Part shown: piece after piece, positions 36,901 to 47,400 of the stretch
Layout of the letters: each line of letters opens with the position of its first letter
Position numbering within the stretch: the first letter of the stretch is position 1
Source: Branchiostoma lanceolatum
Taxonomy: Eukaryota; Chordata; Leptocardii; Amphioxiformes; Branchiostomatidae
Length of the DNA stretch: 64,000 nucleotides
Direction: 5' to 3'
Assembly: GCF_035083965.1 (NCBI RefSeq)
Contig: NC_089724.1
Coordinates: forward strand, 7,480,501-7,544,500
The notes under the pieces: model-generated
The model's database searches: none
Told to the model about the DNA's origin: nothing
What the model saw: the letters and a program-made list of their open reading frames with translations, nothing else
Program-made: the position numbers and the translations under genes

Positions 36901-39751
36901 TCTATATAGGTTTTGTTGATTGCGTTTAATTGTTATTATCTATAACTGATTTCGTACCACTTTCCTTTTTGTCCAAACGAGCTTATGAAGGCCTCGTTCT
37001 GATCTAAAACTCTTATTACAGCTCGCCGGTATTGGTCTGCTGGCGTTCGGTATCTGGCTGCGGCTGGACAATGACATCGCGACGATCGTGTCTCTGGACC
37101 TGCCCTGGTTCTACAATGCCACTTACGTCATGATGGGGGTGGGGGGCTTCACCATGATCATGGGCTTCCTGGGCTGCTGCGGCGCCATGAAGGAGAACAA
37201 GTGCATGCTGACAACGGTAGGTCATTGGTCACTGGTTTAATGACGTCATGGTGGGGTTGTAGGTGATTGGTCACTGCGTTCATGGCGTCATGATGGGGGT
37301 GGAATTGTAGGATTTTTGATGATTAAAGTACAATTTCATCAAACCAAGGAGGTTAAACCCCTTGATCAATCTTATCACTACTCAACCAACAAAATCGGGA
37401 ACTAAATGTTCTACATGTCACTACTAGAGCCTAATTTCTGACAGCAGTCTTTTGTTTTGTTCTTTCAGTACACCATTTGCCTCGGACTTGTTTTCATCGC
37501 TGAAATTGCTGGCGGTGTTGTAGCCTTCGTCTACAGGAATAATGTGAGTATATGTACATCTCAATACTTTCGACAGCTTGTTTTGTTTTTATGCCATACT
37601 GTAATCGCTACAAATGGCTACTTTATTAGACAAGAGATCTATGTCGTGTACTTCCTGCGTCTTTGGATGTCTTAATGTGACAAAGCGCCGGCAGCTGACT
37701 CAAAACTGCATGAATTATTTCATGTAAGACTGCAATTGATACTAGTCTGTTATTGACATAGTCGAGATCAATACACATGATGTAACGACGTTGTAACCAA
37801 CCTATCACCTGGTTTGCAGCTGAACACGTGGGTCGATGAGGCATTCACAGGAGTTCTTGGCGGACAAGATATTGAGTCCCTGTCGGAGGACACAAGGAAC
37901 GCTATTGTTACTCTCCAGACACAGGTAAGGACGAACCTCAACATGTAGTATGTACCTGCAAGTCCAGTTTAGCTGAAGTATTGAAACTTTCTCATGATGC
38001 AGTTTAATGCGTCCTTGTGTGTGTTTAGTGTGTGTCTGTGCGTTTGCGTGTATGTGTGTGTGCGTTCCTGTGTACATGTGCGCTCGTGTGTGTGTGTTTG
38101 TGTGTGTTTGTGTTTGTTTGTGTGTGTGTGTGTGTGTGTGCGTTCCTGTGTACATGTGCGCTCGTGTTTGTGTGTGTGTGTGTGTTTGTGCGTGTGTGTG
38201 TGCGTTCCTGTGTACATGTGCGCTCGTGTGTGTGTGCGTGCGTGTGTGTGTGTGTGTGTGTCTGTTTATGGTGTCTGTGTGTAATTTTTCAGTTATACCG
38301 CACTTCTTTCATTGCTAAGATGATAATAATACCTGAAGGAAATTACATTATCTATTCTCTTTGTCCCTGTACGTAGTTCACGTGCTGCGGTCTGACGTCT
38401 CCCACCAACTGGGGCGACCCCAGCGCACAAGCCGTCTGCCCATGCCCCACGGCTGATGTGGGCACCAACAAGTGCGAAGTAGTCAGCGGCACCGACTACA
38501 GGATTGTAAGGATTTCTTAATTATTCATCTTGAGTTTTCTTTAGATTCTAGTTCAGACACTTAAACATATGACCACATCGTTCGGATGAATGTCTGAGGG
38601 ACTGAAGTATAAGCATTGCGATGTCTTATTGGTCAAAAACTCTTCGAACATCTTTGAAAAAGACATCAGATAGCTTAGCACAGTAAATGCTGTGACGAAG
38701 AGAGTATAGGAAAATACAGTTCATGTGTATCATTCACGTGTGTCACTCACCGTATGGTACCCCCAAACAAGAGAATACTGTTCACTGCGAATTTAAGGTG
38801 GCATCTTCTAGAAACAAATGGCTGTCTTGACACTCTGAGTACTTCACACACTGCTATGGCATTTTTGGACAAGATACTAATTGAATGCTTTTGAACGCGA
38901 GTTCCCATGTGTAATAACTACTACAATAAATGTGTTTCAGTCATGTGTGGACGAGCTGAAGTTGTATCTGGAGCAGAACATCATCATTGTAGGAGCCGTG
39001 GCGTTGGCAGTCGCTGCTATAGAGGTGAGAAGATCGATGATCAGAGTTATAATTTATTATTACGTTATTACTATTATCATTTTCTCTCATATTCATTACA
39101 ACATGTATGGTCACCTATTCGTTTATCCCCCTGTGGTGAGAAAGTTATCATTATTATCGTATAATCAATTCTCAGTCTATGATTATGATATAATAACAGC
39201 AAGGTTACACCTTAAGACAAAGCGCATTAATACAGACTTTGATGGTGATGACTGATGATGTCCTATTTTCTTTAAACGAGTTTGTTCATTAAAAGGCTAA
39301 GATACTAATTCTGGGCACTAAACTAACACTCAAGACTAGAATAGCATCTCTTCTCCCAAAGTCTGAAATATTATAATTGAGACAAGCTTACTAAGATTGA
39401 TATTGGGGATTAACTCACTCAATAGGGAAAGAAGGGACTACGAAGTCTGCTGTTATAAAGAACATAAATATACAATGTAGAACAACGTGTAACAGACCCA
39501 TATTCAAGAACACAAATATCTTATACATACAAAACCAAATTTTATATTCCGATGTTATTAGATCTAAATGATCAACTGTAATGTTAGTAAACACTTGAAT
39601 GATAAAAGCTGTTCACAAATGTTCCTAACATTGTTTTTTAAGTGAAACAGTCGACTAAAAATATATTTCCTTCATATCACAGGTCTTTGGGATCATCTTT
39701 GCCTGCGTCCTATTGCGACAGGCAGACAAGGAAACCAGCGGCATCGCATAA
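33899..39751 (+). CDS. TSP5: tetraspanin, complete, 240 aa
   Basis: Exons are 33899-33964, 37022-37216, 37469-37543, 37820-37924, 38377-38505, 38941-39024 and 39683-39751 (TAA), all phase 0 with GT/AG. The N terminus [11 protein letters not shown] has three juxtamembrane cysteines. TM1 is LFVFNLIFW with Asn. Exon 2 is 65 codons, with IWLRLD and [15 protein letters not shown]3 has Glu (IAEIAGG). The LEL has FTCCGL, CPCPTAD, KC, then SC before TM4, six cysteines. The tail is [11 protein letters not shown]. Intron 4 carries a long GT microsatellite, and intron 1 a SINE and one TA-type MITE. An RFX-like palindrome and an E-box lie about 160 bp upstream of ATG. AATAAA at 39840 lies 89 bp past the stop. 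Confidence 0.93.
34655..34904 (-). mobile_element. TA-type MITE (family A subtype), TSP5 intron 1
   Basis: Ends AAGCCCCTATCTCCCTGG and its near inverse, with CCGCGGCACG next to them. The interior matches family A, but the ends are a distinct subtype. Confidence 0.75.
35345..35575 (-). repeat. tRNA-derived SINE (family S), TSP5 intron 1
   Basis: The most complete copy. On the minus strand it has an A-box-like TGGCGTAACGG and the B-box GGTTCGAATCC (35511-35521 inverted), then the body and the GACGTCG-type 3' part. Confidence 0.75.
36678..36910 (+). mobile_element. TA-type MITE (family A), right end lost, TSP5 intron 1
   Basis: A left end with CCCCCATTTCACCGGGACGG and the family interior; the right terminal repeat is missing. 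It lies about 110 bp before exon 2. Confidence 0.7.
38015..38275 (+). repeat. GT-rich microsatellite with longer repeat unit, TSP5 intron 4
   Basis: TGCGTTCCTGTGTACATGTG occurs three times (38061, 38139, 38201) inside (GT)n. Confidence 0.85.
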
Positions 39752-39839
39752 CGTCACACGTGTTCCACCACTGATCTTGCCTTCTAACGGAGGGAAACAT
39801 GTATGGTTTATGACAAAGTTCTTGGAAATTTGAAACAGC

Positions 39840-39845
39840 AATAAA
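39840..39845 (+). terminator. Candidate poly(A) signal, TSP5
   Basis: AATAAA 89 bp past the stop, with a second at 40002-40007. Confidence 0.5.
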
Positions 39846-40451
39846 GTTATGCATGAATGGAAATGTTAGCATCAAAGTTCATGTGTATCGTAGGAAAGTC
39901 GTATTATACATGTAGCATAAGCGCAATGGCTAGTAGAATGACACCTGCATATTGTTAATGTTAATATCTTTTTGTTTTTTATCGTGTGTTTTACTCCATT
40001 CAATAAATGTAAAAACATAACCTCATGTAATGATTTGTTTTTAGCTCTGGAAATGATGCCATTTCCTTCTTAGACATATACACGTATGTTCATATCAGAT
40101 TTAGTATACTGGTGACTTTTTTTCGTTTTTGTCTATTTGTTTTCCATTTTGTAACAAAAAATCAAATGTGTCTTGTCGGACAATAAGTCAGTATCAGGGA
40201 ACATGAGGCTGGGGTATACGTACAAGTAATAAAGTTATAATATTATGTTATCCTTAGGTTTCTCCAGTTTCTGTAACATTTTAGTTTTTGAATATTTGTT
40301 ATTATGTTAGACCTGAAACTAATGTATGGAAGCATGATGTTATGACCACTTCTTCGTCTTGTCATGTATCGAAAAATGTTACATCTCAGGCAAATTGATT
40401 TAAAAAAAAGCAATACTGAATGACTTCCTTTGGGCGCTTTTGAGTTTGTTT

Positions 40452-40469
40452 TCGCGCGCGCGCGCGCGC

Positions 40470-40512
<43 letters not shown>

Positions 40513-40560
40513 TGTGTGCGTGCGCGTCAGTGTGTGTGTGTGTGTGCATATGTGCATGCG
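40452..40560 (+). repeat. CG/GT alternating tract
   Basis: About eight CG units, then a long GT run. An alternating purine-pyrimidine tract of Z-DNA type. Confidence 0.85.
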
Positions 40561-41054
40561 TTATAACTCTGTATCTATATATTGTATGCCCGTGTGTGTG
40601 TGTACATGTGCGAGATTTACAACTCTGCATTTGTAAAGAAGAACTTTATTGCACGGAAATTGTAAATGGTTCGAAGTATGGCAAGAATTCTTAAACATAC
40701 TAGTAATACAATGAAAGTAGAAGTATAGAATAAAACTTAACATCCTAATCGCTAATACAATACAATAAGGGCTAGCATACATTCTTGATATAGTGTTATA
40801 ATCAAATGGGGTTAATCATTAGTTTCGGTATTTTTTCTAATGATAAAGCAGTCGTTAAGATATTTACCTATTTTGGCAATGTGGGGATTGTTGCATTTAA
40901 ATATGTACTAAAAACAGTCTGTGGCATCGAGACTCTTAAAACTTGCACTTGTTTTGAGAAATGTGAATAACGTATTACGTTAAACATCATATCTAGAGCA
41001 TTCTATGACAAAGTGAAATTCATCTTCAATTTTCATTAGAAAAAAATATATGCC

Positions 41055-41180
41055 TGTGTGTGTAGGTGGTATGTGTGTGTGTTTGTGTGTGCGCGTGTGT
41101 GTGTGTATGTATACGTTATAACTCTGTATACATGTGCATGTGTGCCTGTGTGTGTCTGTGTGTGTGTGTGTGTGTGTGTA
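41055..41180 (+). repeat. GT microsatellite
   Basis: Interrupted GT runs in the TSP5-TSP6 interval. Confidence 0.8.
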
Positions 41181-41842
41181 TGTTAAAGTTACTTATATAA
41201 AATATACTATCAATCACAACAGTCACCAAAACGCCGACTTAATAGGTAAAAACATTTGGTTGTGCATGAAGAACTTTGTTATACAGTGACTTTCCAAACT
41301 GATGAAACTGTTAACGGACGTGAATATGCCCGCTTAAGTCGCCAGGAGGCGCAGCTGCATGGCAAACTGTCTCGTACAAAAACTTGTTGCTGCAATGGCT
41401 AAAGTTTATTACATAGCCCCCACAAAAATGCACCAGCTACCGATTTTTATTACAGTTTGGAGTTGGGAGATAAGTCCATTTCACCAGAATGACCGACAAA
41501 AATTACCTTGCCATGATACAGAAGGCGATGAATTGTCACTTGCAAATGTATGGTGAAAATGGAACTATTAATTAAATGAATCAATGAGTAACTAATTTAT
41601 TTTATTCTAAAACAGCCACATGGTCATCATGCAGACTCTGAAAGCATTTCTCGTCATTACTCATACCGTAGTTAGTTATATAATGATGTAGAACCTAAAA
41701 GACATCACGCGCGATCACCATTGTAGTTTTATTTGCCGGATGAATTAGTCAGATGTGTGTTTGCCGGTGGTCATTGTTTTCTTTCATCCGTTTACAACCT
41801 GCTCCTGTTACAGTCTGGTACAGCAAAGGTTCTAGAAGTGCT

Positions 41843-41887
41843 CACGTGACCTCGCCCAACATCTCTTGTTTGTCAACCGTGTTGACA
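41843..41887 (+). promoter_or_regulatory. E-box and inverted repeat upstream of TSP6
   Basis: CACGTG at 41843-41848 lies 150 bp before the ATG, almost the same distance as the TSP5 E-box. A perfect short inverted repeat, TGTCAAC-CGT-GTTGACA, follows at 41871-41887. Confidence 0.35.
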
Positions 41888-41973
41888 GAAAAGGTGATGT
41901 CACAGCGAAGTTGGTTAAACTTTAACTCGTTCGGCCGTTAGCGTCCCGCCATTTTCTCACCTGCAAAGAAAAA

Positions 41974-42000
41974 AAAAGTCGTTTGAAACAAGATGGCGGC
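41974..42000 (+). promoter_or_regulatory. Proximal 5' block and exact TISU motif, TSP6
   Basis: The TSP6 counterpart of the TSP5 block. CAAGATGGCGGC at 41989-42000 is an exact match to the TISU consensus. The likely transcription start is only a few tens of bases upstream, which is inference. Confidence 0.62.
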
Positions 42001-44399
42001 CAGCAATATGATCAGGTATTTCTTGTTCGCGTTCAACTTCTTCTGCTGGGTAAGTACAAGACACGTCCGATTCTCTGTGTGTGTCTTAAGTGTTGTCTGC
42101 GGTAGATTCTTTACTCAATAGCAAGGACAGCTAACTGTAAGTGTAAGTGTGTGCATCCATGCAGCCGTGGAGGCCTTGAGCAAATAATGATAGCATGCTT
42201 TTGCTGTGTCGATAACCTCATCTAAACGAAGTTTTTGACAATCTATTCTGGTTCTTAGATTGCTCTTCTTGTGTTTATAAAACTTTGCGCTGCTTCCTAA
42301 CATAATGCAGATGTTCTATGTTGGGAAGCTAGACGATGAAAATGATCGTTTGAGCCGTAGTTTGAATATTACGCAAGGTAATGATGGGGAGGGGGGCGTT
42401 TTATCTTGCAACATTGATTGCATGCATGGCTAAGGTAGCTTGACTTCCCATGTTCTGTCCTTTGAAACTCCATCAATTATATACTTAGCCTGCAAAGATA
42501 CTTGATTTGTGATATTATGATCAATTAGTATATCGGGTTACAGAGAATGCACGAAGGCTGCGGATTGGTACATTTGAAATAATCTTTAGGGCAAACGTTT
42601 TCAAGTAGATAACATTGTAAACAGAAATATATTAACCCCCAAACAAGCTAACTTCTGTACAATGATTTGTCCATGCTGTATCTGTTTCTGAGAGATGTTA
42701 AAGTTTATGAAAATGGAACAGAACAGTGAAAATATGTTCTATGGAAAGTTGATGAAAATTGACAAAAGTCTTCTCGTCTGACCAACCAGAATAATGAATA
42801 CTTGTTTCAACACTTTTCTACCCTTTTTGCACTCGCAGTGTTTGGTACAGGACATGATTTGTCTTCCTTTGTCCGTTAGTTAATACCAAAGGCAAATAAA
42901 TAGGCGACTAGACGCCTTCCACAAGGACCAACAAATTGTACCATATAACTCAAGGCGTGTCATGTATAATCACGACGTGCAAAATTAACCGGTACTGCCT
43001 GCAACATTTTATGATACTCTTCAAAGTAGCAGGCGGTAAACAAGGTTTCTTGATTTGGATCAAACCGTATTTTTGAATACGTGAAACAAATGAGTTACCG
43101 TAGATATTTGTTTAATCACACAGCATTTGAAGACATGTGGTCCTATCATATATTCTAAAAAGTATTGTTTACGAAATATTTATGACATTGTGAGGGGTCC
43201 AAATGCAGGCCATAAATGTTTGATTGTTGGCGCGTACCGTTACTGAAAGGTCATAAAAGGCAGACGGGTCAAAGGTTATAACCGAACGGTAGATTACGAA
43301 CGTAAACAGGCGTCGTGTAAGAGCTGCTAATTCAACACACTTACGTGGTTAGTAAAAAGGCTGCAAAAAAAGTTCAGAAACATAACCTTTACAAGTCCAT
43401 AATCTTTTTCGTGAATAGAATAGCTTAAAATTTCAATGTGCGGTATGTTTCAATTATCTCGATAAGCCACTTTTGTTGATCAAACGCCTTTTTAAAGTCT
43501 ACAAAGGGTCGGAAAACATCGCATAGCTTTGTAGTAATCAGAGTGTCAGAAAAACCAGACATTTATCTTCAAATCGTTATAAAGCAACGTCACGTACAGG
43601 CAACATCTACATTGCACTGTCCATCCTTTCAGCACAACTGCGACTTACGCGGTCTTTTCAAAACTTGGTCCAAATTTCTATTACGGCCGTAAAAGTATAA
43701 CGACGTCCAATCGCATGACATTCAAACTGATATCCTGATCTTTATCAGTACTCCAAGACGTATTTAGCCTCATTTGGATGCCTTCTGTACTGCACCTCTA
43801 TACGCGATTTCTCCAACGCTCCCCCCAAAATAAGCGCCAGCGCAGCCCTGCAAAGAAGACTTAAATATTGAGTTCTAAGCAAACTTTCGTCTTCAGGTTG
43901 GCGGGTTGGCCCTGCTCGCTATCGGCATCTGGCTGCGGGTGGACCCGGGCCTCGCCCCGGTGGTGACGTTGGAGCTGGGGTGGTTCTACTCGGCTGTCTA
44001 CATCATCATCATCGCCGGGGTCGTCACCATTGCCATCGGCTTCCTGGGCTGCTGCGGTGCCATGAGAGAGAACTCTACACTCCTCAAGGCTGTGAGTAGA
44101 TTTAATGACTGTTTGTTTGTTTGTTTCTTCACAAATAGTAGTGGGCAACCTGAAGTCAACCGTACACACACACGCCACATCAGGAAAGAGGCTGCAGCCG
44201 CATAGTTCCCTTTTCTAAAGAACTTTATTTAAGCCCACGCCCAGACCAGTTTTACTGTGTGTATCTTTCATGGTTAAGGGCTCGAATAACTGTTTGTTTG
44301 TTTGTTTGTTTGTTTGTTTGTTTGATTGGTTGGCTGACTGATTAATTGGTTTGTAAGTTGGTTGGTAGCTTGATTGGTATCGATTGATTGATTGGTTGG

Positions 44400-44434
<35 letters not shown>

Positions 44435-47400
44435 CTTAATTGATTGGTAGGTTTTTGCTTAAGATAACCTACCCAACAACTTCTTTGCGACTTTGAGAGA
44501 TTCCTTGTTTGGTGTTAATCACAATGCATCTTTGTAGTGTATCAGAAGCTATTATGTTCAGCAATAAATGCCTTGTAAAGTATTGGCACATGACTTGCAT
44601 ACATATATTTTTTGCTATACTTTGACGTACCAAACGTAAACTTTAAAAGAATGATAATTCATAACAATTGAATTGAATGTTGAGCTTCGCAAGTTATAAA
44701 CGACAGTTTTAAAGAACAACACGATGATAGTTTTCTTTCCTGTTGACAGTACGTCGGTCTCCTCGCCTTGATGTTCCTCTTGGAGGTGATAGCAGGCATC
44801 CTGGGATTCGTGTACAGGGGCCTGGTAAGTAGACACTTAGACAATCTTGGAACAGGGTAAAGAATTACCTAACACGTGCTTTGGCTTTAAGTCTTGTTTA
44901 TTGTTTATTTGCACATTTAAAAAAAAAAACACAAGCACAATCTGCTGCAAACGGTAAGGACAACATACAGGGGTAATCTGAAAGCTTCCAGGTTTTTGGA
45001 GGGTTTACCTTTAATTGCCATTGACTATTTGATGATAGCTGATCATTCAACATGTATACATAAGCAAATAAGGTCTAACTGAAAAAGCAACTAATCATTG
45101 TAGATAGATAAATAAGGAAAACCAACAGACTAACTAAAGAAACACTGCAATCGAATGATATATCATATTTTACAGAAGTGAAAGAAAATTGATTGCATAT
45201 TTCCTAACTAACAAGTTACTGAACAAAAGTTCCAAATGTTTTCGCAAAAAGTGAACATAAAAAAACTAGTCGTAGATGTCTAGATCTAGAGTCCTACTTG
45301 GAATAGCGGGCAGATAGACAGGGAATAAACTCCCTATCGCACTCAGTTGAGGTCGTTGTGTTGTGCAGTACACATCGTACCTGGTAGACGGTGCAATAAC
45401 AACTCTCGGTAGGACCTGCAGCACACACACTAAAGTGTGCATGCGTAGTTCTGCTCGAAAACAGCTGAAATGATCCAGAGACTTATTTTAGACCGTTGAC
45501 GTGAAATAAATTATTTGTTATTGTACATTTTTGTGAGGTTTTGTTGAGACGTATTCAAGTTGGTGGGGTGGGCGGTATAATATTAACGGTCAGTGTTGAT
45601 CTTTAGCCAAGCATATGATATACTCATTAATGTTGAGGTTTCATACACGTCATTTATTGTTTCTTGATATAGCTAGACCTTCCTGATCTTCATCATGTTA
45701 AACCATGCATTTGTTTTATCATTGGATGAAACAAAGGTTGTACCAATCTTATGCTTATGTCCACGCAGATCTTTCGGTGGCACGGCAGTGTCAAAAGGGC
45801 CGACCAGTATCGCCGATGGCTTTTGATATACTGGTTGACCCTTTTGATACTGCCTTGCCACTGATATATCTGCTTGGAGATTAGTCTTTTGCCACTCTGT
45901 CTAACACCAACCCACATGTCCTGTTATTACTGTGAACTCTGCAGCTTGACCGTTGGATCCGGGACTCCTTCAGCCGGACCTTTGACGGACGGTACATTGA
46001 CGACTTCCCGGACACCTTCCAAGACGCCGTGGTGTACTTTCAGAGAAGGGTGAGCTTCTTAAACATTTACGTCGAATTTTTATAACCTTGAACTTGATGT
46101 TAAAGTTGCCATATATAGGCCAACACGCACATATGGCCCCAATAAGCCCATTCGCAATTCGTAAGGTGAAGGCCCCTGGCTTGTAAACAGTTCTCGAATC
46201 CAAGTGGTCTAGATTTGCAAAACAATACACAGACGGGTTTTGTGTACGATTCAGGGGCCTTTACCTTTGACACTGTACATGCGTAGTCGGAATTATGAAT
46301 GGGCTTATTATAATATGCTTAAAGCTGCGGGGGGAGGGGGTGATCACTCCTTATAAACGATTCCTCAGTCTTCCGCAGCTTTATATATTACCTAAAGAAT
46401 GAAGGAGAACTTCAAGGAGGTGTCATGTAATCTACCCTTTGATGTTTTTCAGTACAGTTTAAAGCGTTACTTATGCGCGGATTCAGACAACTCCATGTAT
46501 TGATGTATGTGTACTGCAAAATGCACGTACAGTTTGGTTATTCTGTTTAATTATTTCGCGTTTGGACAGACAAGGACGACGTGTCACGGTACTAAAGATT
46601 TCATAACTTATTTCAACAGTGAGAGAACGTACAGAGAACAATATACCCATTTTTACACCTGGAGTGATGAAAGTCGAACACCCTGCCGTTACGCCACACG
46701 ACCCCACAGTTAAATAAGACCTGGATGGTCGAATAAAAGAGGAAATCTTTGGGTTGGAATGTTTGTTTGAATCATACACTGTTTTCCTAGATGGACTGCT
46801 GCGGCCTGAACACGCCTTTTGACTGGGAGAACTGGCAGGAGGTGGACAGCTGCCCGTGCCCCATCGACCGCTCCGTCAACGCGTACGACTGGAACGAGAA
46901 GTGCCAGGAGGACAGGCATGACCGAAACCTCAGCGTCTACAGGGTAAGTCTTCTTATAGTAATACCCCCATTCCATTAGAACAGCGCTCTCGCTGTGCAC
47001 TCACTGTGACCTAAACTTTAACAGAGCGCCCAACGAATGTCATAGATAAGAAACGGATCTTTTTACGCTTTGTGTGTTTGTTATCTTTTCAGTCATACTT
47101 TTACATTTTGTAAATGAAGGGTTACACAAATCTATTTCAGGTCGCAGCGAGAGCGCAGCGCGATCACCGTCTGAATAGGATCCTAAGAAACTGCCACAGG
47201 CCAAAAATAACAATATCATCTCTTTCTATTTAAGCTCTGAAAACCCACGGGACATAGTTTTTGATTTGTAGGAAACTGACATTCATTGACACTCTAACAT
47301 CTAACACTGATAGGGAGCTAGTTGTGAAGTCATGGAGAGCAAGAAGTGAATAAAATAGAGGGAAGAGAAGAACATGAAGAAGGACAGCAATGCCAAATGT

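Larger units (their letters stand above)
39752..41992. other. TSP5-TSP6 interval
   Basis: Poly(A) candidates, two GT arrays, and a retroposon-like GAACTTTATTGCACG at about 40640, then the TSP6 promoter. No gene seen. Confidence 0.6.
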
